Below, piece by piece: positions 49,901 to 59,928 of a stretch of DNA of 64,000 nucleotides. Position numbers and translations under genes: made by a program. The first letter of the stretch is position 1. The number at the start of each line of letters is the position of its first letter. Under the pieces are notes generated by a model. It was not told where the DNA came from and did no database searches. It saw nothing but the letters and a program-made list of their open reading frames with translations. Source of the stretch: Vanilla planifolia (lineage: Eukaryota; Streptophyta; Magnoliopsida; Asparagales; Orchidaceae); assembly GCA_023846275.1 (NCBI GenBank), contig JAIUJO010000083.1, forward strand, positions 1,941,037 to 2,005,036. The letters run 5' to 3'.

Positions 49901-52015
49901 CACATGCATGCACATGCAAACAAACACACTTAGATTCACACACACATGCATAAACACACGCACACACTCACACATACTCACATATTTAATCACACACACT
50001 CTTATGCATAGACATTGGCACACACATTTAAACAAAGGCACACACAAACACACTTGTATACAATCTACCACAATCACATAATCACACACACACACATGTA
50101 TACATACATACACATTCACACATGCATATGCACATACACACATGAAACATAGGCACACATGCACAAAGATAGAGATGCACACACAAATACATGCACACCA
50201 ACACATATTTAGATGCATCTACATGCACTCATATGCATGCACCCAAAGGCATACAAACAAACACATAGGCACACAAATGAATGCACACACTTACAAAAGC
50301 GCACTCTCACAAGTGCACTAATATGCATGCACACACACACACACACGTGCACTAGAATGCACACACACATGCATAAACATGCTCATACACATACACTTGT
50401 GCACTGACAAACGTTCATGGATATGCTTAAACACATGCAAACACACTCACATGAACACACTTGTACATACATGCATGCACACAAAGATACACACATGTAT
50501 GCATGCAAATACAAGCACACACATGTAAAAAGACAAACACATACACATGAATGCATAGAAACATTCATGCACACATTTGCACACACACACACACACACAC
50601 TTGCACATGCACACAAACATGTGCACACATATACATATGAATGCATGCATAGACACGTGCACACACACACATGAACATACGCACGTACACATGTACACAC
50701 GCACACATAGACACACATACAAGTGCAGGTATGTGCATAGTTTCAAACATGCACACATATACATGCACTTTCATAAATGTATGCACATCAATGCCCATTC
50801 ACATGCATACATGTGGAGACACACACAAAAAACATTACATAGCACACACACACACATGGACACAGCTGCTTCTACACACTACACATATAAAAGACACACA
50901 TGTACACATGCACATGTGCAAACATGCATGCAAACGTATACACCATATACTTATATGCACACATGCACATGCATGCTTGAAAATAGGCACAACATATAGA
51001 CATGTATGCACCAACAAATACACACATGCACACATGTATGAAGACACGTATAGATACACACTTATAGACACACACACACAAAACGTTGCACATGCATGCA
51101 TAAACACCCACACATGTGCATGCACAAGCACATGAACACACACAAGCATATGGAAACATACACACACACACACACACACACGTAAGAGCTGATATATATT
51201 CACACCCATGTACACATACATAGACAAGCACCGACATGTAGATGCATGCATTTACACACACACATGCACACTCATGCACACACACATTGAGGCATACATT
51301 GAGGCACACACACATACACACACTGGTATGCATGCACATTCATGCAAGCACACACACACCCACTCACACACAAGCACACACACACACATACACATTGCAC
51401 ATACACACTCGCACATGCTCACAAAAGACATACACACACACACATCCACATGCACACATGCATAAATGAACAAAGATAAACATGTACATTTATACACGCA
51501 TATAACAATACATAGAGACACACAAATGCATAAAGAAACATGCATAAACACACACACACAAAAATATGAACACACATACATGCACACATGCACACTTACA
51601 CATTCACACACATGCACATATGCATACACTCACACACATACATATGTACTCACTTGCATATGCACATGTGCTTACACTTGCACACATGCTTATACATGTA
51701 CACACACATGCACACATACACACCAAAAAATGAACACACACACACTAACAAACACCCCTATAGATTTGTGAAACACACACTCATGCATGTGCACACAAAT
51801 ACAGGCCCACGCATACTCTCACGCACACACAAATACACAAATATGAAGAACCATACAACCAAACACATGTACAAGCATGCACGACACAACTATACATACA
51901 TACATGCACAGACATGCATGTACTAACACACGCTCACACCTAAACTTAGAAACATGTACATGCACACACATGGTCACAAAAATATATGCACACATGCACA
52001 CATGCAAACACACAC
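46980..52015 (+). repeat. Segmental duplication, copy 2
   Basis: This is the direct-orientation partner of about 28,650-34,275; the anchors are listed with copy 1. The offset falls gradually from 18,331 at the left end to 17,737 at the right end, as expected when indels accumulate in two old copies. A 12-base internal duplication (two ACATTGAGGCA words at 51,284 and 51,296) is present here but single at 33,532 in copy 1. The match can be followed to within a few bases of the AT-rich island at about 52,020, where copy 1 simply continues as array. Confidence 0.78.
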
Positions 52016-52021
52016 AAATAA

Positions 52022-52264
52022 GTATAGTATCTTGGTCATCATCACTATCCATTTAGCTTTTAGAAATAAAGATCCAGATAATATCTTATTGTGATTAGAT
52101 CTACACTCTTCAATGTTTATTCTAATTGGATAGTTTAGAATTAGACATAGTTGCATTTCATTTTTTTCTTTCGTCACTTGTAATGGCTAGCTTTCAAAAC
52201 AGTTAATTCTAGTGATTGAGAGTCATTTTGGGAAATTTTTATTTTGATTGCAAATAGAAATCAA
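52022..52264. other. AT-rich segment left of the recognisable LTR repeat (possible U3)
   Basis: About 240 non-repetitive bases between the CA array and the start of the region shared by the two LTRs. It has no counterpart just upstream of the 3' LTR. It could be the U3 part of a longer 5' LTR whose partner was deleted, or host DNA captured with the element. No coding capacity is seen. Confidence 0.5.
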
Positions 52265-52760
52265 TTATTATTTCTTCTAAAATAGTATTTGTTTTACTCC
52301 TTTCTATAATCTTTATGCAAAATTGTGGTAACATCTATATCATTAATTTGTTTGTATAACTCTTGTTTGAAAGATTTGAAGTATTAAAAATTTTTATTGT
52401 AGAAATTTTGGTAAACATTTTATTTTTTTATGTAGCCAATTTTTGGGGATTTTGGTTTCTCATTGGGGCATCAGTTTGTAAGTAGATTACACTTACCAGC
52501 CTTAGCAAAAAAGTGTGCTTTGTAGAAGCCAATCGATGATTAGAAGTGGATGTTAGCATGGGTTTAGGTTGTGCCACCTAAAAAATATTAAGTGTATTTA
52601 TTTTATTATTGAGAAAATTTCATTTCAATAACAATCTTCTTAAGACAAATTTTTATTTTTAAGTATAAAATTTTTTTAATTAAAAAGTTTTTTGAAATTA
52701 TTTTTTTTTAAAATTATTCACTTCCCACTTCAATGTTTTGCCTCACACAATTCAAATTAA
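52265..52760 (+). repeat. 5' LTR (recognisable part)
   Basis: The region aligns along its whole length with 55,841-56,327. Shared words in order include TTATTATTTCTTCT, ACATCNNNATCATTAATT, TTTGAAAGATTT, a GGNGATTTTGGT-like word, GGNGCATNNGTTTGTAA, GATGTNAGCATGGNTTT, TTTTATTATT and CTCACANAATTCANATTAAG. Length is about 496 against about 487 for the partner. Many substitutions and small indels separate the two, which marks an old insertion. TG...CA termini could not be fixed. Confidence 0.82.
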
Positions 52761-52772
52761 GGGTTTTAGAGT
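52761..52772 (+). other. Decayed primer-binding site
   Basis: Immediately after the 5' LTR, GGGTTTTAGAGT matches 8 of 12 positions of TGGTATCAGAGC, the initiator-methionine-tRNA primer site typical of plant copia elements. The position is right and the mismatches are what decay would give. Confidence 0.55.
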
Positions 52773-52869
52773 GAGGATTTCATCAAAAGAGAGAAATTTC
52801 TAAGCCAAGATCCTAATTGCTCTTCCTTGCATTGAGGATAATATAACCTTATCTGAATGGGCTTTGTCA

Positions 52870-53850
52870 CGGCTACCACCTTTGTGTAATGGCGAGTTTT
52901 ATTGTTATTAGAAAAATTATAAGCATTTATTTTTTGAATCTATTGATTTGGAAATTTATAATATTTTTGAAAATATATTTGAGTTTCCAACTAAGACTAT
53001 TAATAGAGAAAATGTGAGAAAACATTAGGTGAACTCACTCTTTAGAGAAAACATAGAGGGCAACAAGTTCTTGAGCTATGAATATTTTGTATTGTAGTTT
53101 TTATACTTTGAAACATAATTGAATCATGAACTTGAAAATGGCAAATGAGATTTGGTCTAACCTTGAAGTTACCTACGATGGTACTTCTCAAGTTAAGGAG
53201 ACTAAAACAACATGCTTGTTCAAGAGTATGAATAATTTTGGATAAATCTAGATGAGAGTATTAAGGTTATGTTTATAAGGCTTATAAATATTATTAATGT
53301 TTTTCCTACACTTTTCAAGAAGTTCACTATTTGTGAATAGGTGAGGAAGATTCTTTGAGTTCTTCCTCAACAAAATGATCGACAACATTTAAAATAGTAT
53401 AAAATATTTTGAAAATGTCATTAGATGAGTAATTTGGTGAGCTCTTAACAAATTATTGAGCTTTCTAGAAGGTATGAAGAACTTGTGGCTAAAAAAAGGA
53501 AAAAAAAGAAGAAATAATGGCCTTTATTGTTGATTCTTCTACAGACTTAGATTTCTTCATCTCAAGTGAGGTAGTTCTTATTTCAAAAGCTTTATGTAGT
53601 TTATATAATAAAAGAAATGTATGTAAATGATTTGTAAAAAATGTGAAATAAAAGGGAAAGATGGTTTCTCATGAAAAAATAATTTGTTATGAATGCAAAT
53701 TACCTGGGAATACAATGCCCAATTACCCCCACTACAAGGATAAAGTTGAGAAGTTTGAAAAATAGAACAAGAAGAAGAAATCTATGAAGATACCAAGGGA
53801 TGATTCAGTTAGTTCTTCTTTGTGAGGAATAGTACATGAATTATTACACA
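52870..53850 (+). pseudogene. Copia gag remnant with damaged zinc knuckle
   Basis: In intact elements gag forms the cytoplasmic virus-like particle. The N-terminal part begins near 52,870 with RLPPLCNGEFYCY, recalling the RPP-F-G-NY-W start of plant copia gag, then meets a stop at 52,909. The frame from 53,081 reads through NLEVTYDGTSQVKETKT (about 53,154-53,205), a hallmark of this gag family, with a stop at 53,120. A frameshift near 53,215 leads into a second frame with IKVMFIRLINIIN and VRKIL*VLPQ up to about 53,370. A Lys-rich stretch near 53,490 and an acidic Ser/Asp stretch near 53,535 precede the zinc knuckle. Several stops and at least one frameshift make it non-functional. No leader or start codon is preserved with confidence. 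Confidence 0.85.
53685..53726 (+). pseudogene. Defective CCHC zinc knuckle within gag remnant
   Basis: The translation CYECKLPGNTMPNY aligns with the C-x2-C-x4-H-x4-C nucleocapsid knuckle. The first two Cys are kept, but the His position is Asn (codon 53,709-53,711) and the last Cys is Tyr (53,724-53,726). Such a site could not coordinate zinc normally. Its Lys-rich flank and downstream acidic Asp/Ser patch fit the usual layout of plant copia gag. Confidence 0.85.
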
Positions 53851-54320
53851 AAGGACAAAACAATAGCTTTTAAATTTTTTAAATTGAGAGAACGACACGA
53901 AAAATTATTTAGGCTTCTGTGAATATTTAAATGAGTTGAATTAATAATATTTGGATAAGATTAAGAATAAGAGAGATGAAACAGCCTCCAGTATTATAAA
54001 AAATACATGCTTTGTTAGATAATTAAACGACTTCAAAACTTCACATGCTTATTATAAGATTTTTCTTCATAAGAGTAGTTATACTAGATTTGTTAAATAT
54101 TTTTTGCTCCAATAGTAGTTTTTAATTTTCACATAAGAGTTGGACAAATATCTCTCTATTATAAATTTAAAAACATTATTTATTGAAAACCTTCTATATT
54201 TCTATAGATTAGAAAAATAGATCAATTAATGATCAAGTTAAGACATATGAATCAAAAAAGGCTTAAGTCCTAAAAACAAATGCTTGATATCTTCCTTTAA
54301 GGATTGGGGAAGGTATGTGA
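53851..54320 (+). other. Gag-protease spacer of the retrotransposon, no motif recognised
   Basis: About 470 AT-rich bases lie between the gag remnant and the protease motif. All three frames are interrupted by stops every few dozen codons. By position it should derive from the coiled, low-complexity C-terminal part of gag seen in many plant copia elements, but I see no residue pattern that proves it. Confidence 0.5.
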
Positions 54321-54535
54321 TACTTGAATAGTGGATGCTCAAGACACATGACTAGAGATGCAACTTTATTCATCCACTTGTAGTCTTACGATGGTGGTGA
54401 ACTAGCTCTTGTTGACAACAACAAAAAAATGATTAGAATTGAAACTATAGGTAACTAGTACACTTCTATAAGGAAGGTCCTCCTTATACATGATCTAATG
54501 TATAATCTTCCTAGAATTAGTCAATTATTTATTCA
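54321..54535 (+). pseudogene. Copia protease and pre-integrase remnant
   Basis: YLNSGCSRHMT at 54,321-54,353 matches the aspartic protease signature of plant copia polyproteins, normally with Asp-Ser-Gly. Here the catalytic Asp is Asn (codon AAT at 54,327-54,329), so proteolysis would be lost. A stop (TGA, 54,318-54,320) stands where the preceding Trp is usual. The frame continues past a stop at 54,381 with LVDNNKKMIRIETIGN to a stop at 54,456. A neighbouring frame from 54,465 reads SIRKVLLIHDLMYNLPRISQ, the pre-integrase segment that normally precedes the HHCC integrase zinc finger. Nothing after it resembles integrase. Confidence 0.85.
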
Positions 54536-54740
54536 AAGTTTAATATTTTATTTATTAAGAATGAATGTATTATTGGCAAAAAAATGTTTCACGTATCATT
54601 GGATGTAGAAAAGATAATACATACATTTCATTTTTACACATGATGAAGATGGTGGTCTAGAATGTCTTATATCACCTAATCATAGTTCTACTTTATTATG
54701 TAAAGGATTTTGTCACTTAGTAAAGTCTTCTTCAAAAAAA
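54536..54740 (+). other. Junction where integrase is missing
   Basis: Only about 200 bases separate the pre-integrase remnant from the first reverse transcriptase residues. No HHCC finger, no DDE core and no C-terminal motif are visible in any frame. An internal deletion of most of integrase is the simplest reading. Confidence 0.75.
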
Positions 54741-55560
54741 GCAAGTTTAATAGCCAAAGCTTATTATCAAGTTGAAGAAGTAGATGTGAATGAGACATTT
54801 GCTCCTATAGCTAAACTTGAGGAAATTAAGATTTTACTTGCTTATTTTGCCATAAAAGATTTAGATTATACCAAATAGATGTTAAAAGTATATTTTTAAA
54901 TGAATATATAAATGAAGAAGTGTTTGATGAACAATCCCCAAGATTTGAGATAGATGATAACATAAATGATGTATACAAACTTAAGAAGGAACTTTATGGT
55001 TTGGAGCAAGCTCAAAGAGCTTGTTACAAAAGATTATGGACTTTCCTTATGTCAAATAGTTTTTGCAGAGGCAAGGTAGATAATACTTTATTTTGCTAAA
55101 AATTTATATAAAGGTCAATTAATATATCTAGTTATGTGAATAAAATAATCTTTGTAAGTTCTAATAAAGTAATGTGCATAAGGTTTGGTAATTTCGTGAA
55201 AAATAAATTTGAAATGAGTATGACAAGATAGTCAACCTTCTTTCGAGGTCTTTTGGTCAAGTAAACAAGTGGAGAAATTTTTATTTCTCAAATCATGTAC
55301 TTGATGGATATGGTAAAGAGGTTTAGTTATGAGAACATAAAGGAAAGGAAGACTCCTTTAGTAGAAGCACTATCATAGATAAAGATGGAGTTCAAAAGAT
55401 TATTGACACAAAATCATTTAAAATAATGATTGGATAATTATGGTATCTCACTACAAGAAGGCCTAATATTGTATTTAGTGTAGGTTTGTTTGCAAGTTTT
55501 AGTCTAATCCTAATGAATCACACCTGAAAAAAATTGAGGATATATTTAAATTTATTATAA
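54741..55560 (+). pseudogene. Copia reverse transcriptase remnant
   Basis: In intact elements this domain copies element RNA to DNA in the particle. The first frame (from 54,741) reads ASLIAKAYYQVEEVDVNETF and LEEIKILLAYFAIKD, the start of copia RT. A one-base deletion near 54,864 shifts to the frame 54,866-55,099, which keeps LYQIDVKSIFLNEYINEEV, VYKLKKELYGLEQAQRACY and GKVDNTLFC before a stop. The catalytic YVDD box is YVNK at 55,133-55,144, so both Asp are gone. Downstream frames still show KFEMSM, GEIFISQ, a MIGSLLYLT-like motif with a stop (55,426-55,450) and RRPNIVFSVGLF. Multiple stops exclude activity. Similarity to plant copia RT is strong by eye. Confidence 0.92.
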
Positions 55561-55840
55561 GCACTAACTCTAAACTGATTTTACCATAGATGTGAGGCTA
55601 GATTTGATAACCTACATAGATTTTTACTATGTTAATAGTAAGGCTGATACAAAGATTACCTTTAATTTGTATAATTGATTGATGATTTACAAACTTCTTG
55701 GGTTTAATGTTGTTTCAGTTAAATGTCAAGATATATTGTGGTAATTATATCTCAAGATGTATATCATAAATGCCCAAGAGAAGTCCAAATTTGAGAGCAT
55801 CAACTTATAGCATGCGTATGGGAGTTATGGGTTCATTCAG
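55561..55840 (+). other. Region between RT and 3' LTR, RNase H not recognisable
   Basis: RNase H should lie here, but I cannot identify its motifs in any frame, and the space (about 280 bases) is short for the domain plus tail. A purine-rich word, ATGGGAGTTATGGG, at about 55,818-55,831 lies just before the 3' LTR and could be a decayed polypurine tract. It is weak evidence. Confidence 0.5.
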
Positions 55841-56327
55841 TTATTATTTCTTCTACTCTCTTCTACAATCCTTCTACATTATCTTTGTAACATTTACATC
55901 ATTAATTAGTTTGTACTAAACATATTTGAAAGATTTAAAAGAGTAAGAATTTCATAAGCAAAAAATTTTGTAAAATTTTTTATTTTTTTGTTTTATCAAT
56001 TTTTGTTGATTTTGGTGTCTTATTGGAGCATTGGTTTGTAATTTGTTTACCCCAATAGACTTAATAAAAAGAAGTAGTAAATGGAAGCTTGATCAATGGC
56101 TGGTGGTAGATGTAAGCATGGATTTTTGCCAAACTATTGAAAAAACTTGGTACATTTCTTTTATTATTAAGTAATTTTATTTTGTTGACAAATATTCTAA
56201 AAAATAAATTTTTACTTTTTAGCATAATTTTTTTCTTCAATTCAAAATTTTTGAAATTTAAAAAAGTTAATAAACATATAATTCATCCCTCCTCTCTTGT
56301 ACATTTGTCTCACATAATTCACATTAA
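55841..56327 (+). repeat. 3' LTR (recognisable part)
   Basis: Partner of 52,265-52,760 in the same orientation; the shared words are listed there. It ends with CTCACATAATTCACATTAAG and runs directly into TG-rich array at about 56,331. It lacks any match to 52,022-52,264, so either it is truncated at its U3 end or that segment is not LTR. Confidence 0.82.
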
Positions 56328-57621
56328 GTGTTTATGTGTGTCTTTGTGTGTGCATCTATGCATGTGTTTGTGTGTGTATATTTGTGTCCATGATCACACA
56401 TATTTGTGGTTGTGTGTGTTTATGTGTGTGTGCATGTTTGCATGTGGGTGTGCATGTGTATGTGTGTGAATTTGTGTGTGTGTGTGTGCTTGTGTGTGTG
56501 TGTGCATGCATGTGCTTGTGTGTATTTATGTGTCTATGTCTATGCATGTGTTTCTATGTGAATGAATGCATGTGTGTGCATGTGTGTATGTGTGTGACTA
56601 CACCTGTGTGTACATGCAAGTTTGCATTTGTGTACATATGTTTGTGTGTGCAAATGTGTATGCGCATGTGAGTGTATGTCAGTGTGGTTATACATGTCTG
56701 TGTGTGTGTGTGTGCAAATGCATGTGTGTGTGTGAGTGTAGGTGTACATGCATTTTTGTGCATGTTAGTGTGCATATATTATGCATATGTTTATGGGTGT
56801 TGTTATGACCATGTGTGCATGTGCATTTATGTGTGTATACTCTTATGTGTGTATGGGTGCATGCATGGTTTCTTGAGTTTCTATGCATATAGGTGTGCAT
56901 GCTTGTATGTCTTTGTGGGTGTGTGCGTGCATGCTTGTTCTTAAGTGTGTGTGTGTGTGTGTGTGAGTGTGAGTCCATGCGAGTGCATGTGTGTATGTGT
57001 GGTGGTCCATGTGTGATCATGTACATGTGCGTGTGTGCATTTGCATGCATGAGTATGTGTGTATATTTGAGCATGCATACTTGCATGAATGCATGTGTAC
57101 GTGTGCACGTGCACACTTTTTTTATGTGTTGGTCTAAGGGTGCATGTGTGTGTTCATGTGTCTGGGTGTCTATGGGTTTGTGTATGCCTGTGTGTGCATG
57201 TGTATCTACATGCAAGCTTGTGTGTGTGTCTGTGTACACATATGCATTTGTATATGCGTGTATGGGTGAATTTTCAAATGTGTGTGTGTGTTCATGTATG
57301 TATGTACATGCATGTGCATGTTCGTGTGTGTGCAAGTGCATAGGCATATGCTTATGCACGTGCATGTGTGTGCATACATGCATGTGTTCATGTGTGATTA
57401 TATGTGTGTGTGCATCTATGTGCATGTGCATATGTTCATGCATGTGTGTGTTCATGAGCACACATGTGTGTTTGTGTGGGTGCATGTCTTTATGTGCATG
57501 TGTGTGTGCTCATGCAAGTTTGTGTTTATGTGTGTGCGTGTGAATGTGCCTTCATGCTTGTGTGCATGCATGTATATGAGTGTATGCATTTGTGTGTGCA
57601 TACAAGTGTGTGTTTTTGTGC

Positions 57622-57687
57622 ATGTGTGCATGTGCACCCATATGTTTCTATGTGTGCATGTGCACCCATATGTTTCTATGTGTGCAT
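57622..57687 (+). repeat. Tandem duplication, period 28 bp, with a partial third unit
   Basis: A 28-base unit containing GTGCACCCATATGTTTCTAT occurs twice without mismatch over its core, at about 57,622-57,649 and 57,650-57,677, and the first bases of a third unit follow. The unit differs in sequence from the 28-bp duplication at 13,054. Confidence 0.88.
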
Positions 57688-59902
57688 ATGCATGCATGTG
57701 TATATGTTTATAAATTTATGTATGTGTGTGTGCATATGCATGTGTATGTGTGGATTTATGTGTGTATGTGTCTAGTTGTTTGCATGTGCATATGCATATG
57801 TGCTTATACATATGTGAGCATATGTGGGCCTGTGTGTGTGCCGATGCATTTGTATGTGAGTATGCATATGTTTCTATGTGGGTGTGTGTGTACATGTGTG
57901 TTTATATGTGCATGTTCATTTGTGAGTGTGTGTGTGTGTGTTTGAGTGAGTGTGTGTACATACATGTGCATGCTTGTGAGCCTTTATGTGTGCATGTGTG
58001 TGTATCTCTCTATTTCTGTGCATCTACATGTGTGTGTGTGTGCATTTGTGTGTGTGTGTGTGTGTGTTCAAATGTGTGTGTTGGTGTAGGTAGGTGTGTC
58101 TAACATACATGTGTGTATGTATGTGTGTGTAAGTGCATGTACATGTGCAAGTGCATTTGTGCATGTGTGTGTGTTCATTTTTATATATTTGTGTGCATGT
58201 ATAAATTTATGTGTATATGTGTGCATGCATGAGTCTGTGCACATGTGTGTGTGCACTATTCTTGTTGTGTGTGTTGTGTGTGCATTTTTTTATGTGTATT
58301 AATGTTTGTGGGTGTCATTGTGTGTGTGTGTGTGTGTTAGTATGTGTGTATGCATGTCTATGTGTGTGTGTGTATGTAGATGTGTACATGTGTGTTAATG
58401 AATGCAAGTGTTCATGCATACGTATCAGTATGTGTGAGTGTGTGTGCTTATGTATTATTACGTGTGTGTGTTTGTACAAGTATGTTTGTGCATGTAGGTA
58501 CATGCAAGTTTGCATAGGGGTGTGTGTGTGTGTTTGCATGTGCATGTTCATTTGTGCATGTTTATTTTTGAGTGTTTGTGTGTGAGTGCATGTTTATATG
58601 TATGCATGTAAATATGTGTGAGCATGTGTGTGTATATGGACATGTGTGATTGTGTGTGTGGTGTTTTGTGTACATGTTCTTATGCTTTTGTGTGGGTGCA
58701 GGCATGTTATGTGTTCATGCATGTCATTATGTTTTTTTGTGCTTACGTTTATATGGCTATGTGTGTGCACATGCATGTAAGTCTTTGTTGGTGCATGTGT
58801 ACATGTGTGTGTGTGTTTTGTATGTGTTGTTTGTCTGTGCGTGTGATTTGTGTGGGGTGTGTGTGTGTGTGTGCACACATCTGCGTGCATATCTACAAGC
58901 ATGTGTGTGTGTATGAGTTTGTGTGCATGTGTGTTTTGGTGTGTGTTTGTGCATGTCCAAGTGTGTTCCTTTGTGTGTGTGTGAGAGAGTGTGTTTATAC
59001 ATGTGTATGTTCATGTGCATGTGTATCCATGCAAGTGCATGTGTATGGGTTTGCATTTGAATTTGTATGCTTATGTTCAAGTGTGCATTGGTCTATGTGG
59101 GGTGTATGTACCCATAGTTGTGTGCACTGACATATTGGTGTGTGTGTGCGTGAGTGAGTGCATCTTTATATGTGCACATGTGTGTATGTGGGTTTATTTA
59201 TGTGTCTGGGCTTGTGTGGTGTGTGTTTTTGTGCATGAGTATATATCTATTTGTGCTTGCTTGTTTGTGCATGACACAAATGTGTGTGTGTGTATGTGTT
59301 CATGTGTGTGCATGTGCTTGTGCATGATTTTGAATGTGTGCCTATATGCATAAGCTTGCATGTGTGCATGTGTGAATTTATGTGAGTGCACTTATTCATG
59401 TTCTTGTGTTGATATTTTGGATATGCATGCATGTCTACACATGCATTTGTGTACATGTTTGTATATATATCTAACTATGTGTGTATGTGTGTGCATGTGC
59501 ATGTGTGTGTGCTTGTTTATGCAAATGTCTATATTTGAGTGAGTGTGTGTGCATTTGTGTGCATGTGTGCTTGTGTTAGTGTGTGGGTGTATTTGTGCTT
59601 GTGCATGCAGTGTGTGTGTACGATTGTGTTTGTGTTGGTTAGTGGGTGTGTGTGTTTATGTGTATTGATGCATGTCTAAATGTTTGTTAGTGTGCGTTGT
59701 GTTTGTGTTTGCATGCATGTGTGTGTGCATGTGCATGTATGTGTGTGTATGTGCATGTTTTCATTGTGTGTGTGTGTGTTTCTGCATGTGTGGATAAGTG
59801 TGGAGTATGTGCAGAATTGCACATGTGCATGCATATATGCATGTGTGTGTGTCCGTGTGCAAGTATGTGTGCTCATATGGTTGTGCATGTGAGGGCATGC
59901 AT

Positions 59903-59928
59903 ATCTTTGTATTTCAGACTTTATTTTG
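59903..59928. other. Short non-repetitive AT-rich word
   Basis: About 26 bases (core CTTTGTATTTCAGACTTTAT) break the TG pattern. It has no recognisable origin and is too short for a call. Confidence 0.4.

Larger units (their letters stand above)
24733..52021. repeat. Degenerate CA/ATG array, CA-rich on + strand (block E)
   Basis: Twenty-seven kilobases of the same repeat, the longest single-orientation block. It contains both copies of the long segmental duplication, the TTC triplet tract near 46.6 kb, a CT tract near 36.8 kb, a CACT tract near 28.5 kb, a C-rich spot near 37.76 kb and a 245-bp tandem duplication near 38.1-38.6 kb. The longest pure CA run I found is about 25 bases, at 46,739-46,763. 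The block ends abruptly at the AT-rich retrotransposon island. No gene is supported. Confidence 0.92.
52022..56330 (+). mobile_element. Degenerate Ty1/copia-class LTR retrotransposon, integrase core missing
   Basis: This AT-rich island (far lower in CA/TG than its surroundings) contains, in copia order and + orientation, an LTR-like repeat, a decayed primer-binding site, gag with a damaged zinc knuckle, a protease-like motif, a pre-integrase remnant, reverse transcriptase and a second LTR-like repeat. The RT lies after the protease with no room for an integrase core (under 210 bases available against roughly a kilobase needed). Every domain contains stops or frameshifts. Copia assignment rests on motif order and on RT and gag similarity to plant copia elements recalled from general knowledge. 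The element sits between CA-rich DNA on the left and TG-rich DNA on the right, so target-site duplications could not be recognised. Confidence 0.9.

Noticed and set aside
1..52021. Possible CRISPR-like or satellite array from recurring ACACATGC words
   Set aside because: The words recur without a fixed repeat length or regular unique spacers. It is a degenerate compound microsatellite.
55818..55831. Polypurine tract of the retrotransposon
   Set aside because: The position is suitable, but the purine run is broken by T residues and the 3' LTR start is not fixed, so it is mentioned only as a weak candidate within the RT-to-LTR interval.
55561..55840. RNase H domain
   Set aside because: Expected by position, but no catalytic Asp/Glu pattern or family motif could be recognised in any frame, and the interval is short.
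56137..56469. 110-codon plus-strand frame starting in the 3' LTR
   Set aside because: It starts in AT-rich LTR DNA and runs into the TG array. The N-terminal Leu/Phe/Lys richness reflects base composition, not a signal peptide of a real gene.
57530..57640. Possible third, inverted copy of the duplicated segment (reverse complement resembles 31,700-31,775)
   Set aside because: A few words match in order (GGCACATTCACA and neighbours), but not enough independent anchors were found. At this length chance similarity in the array cannot be excluded.
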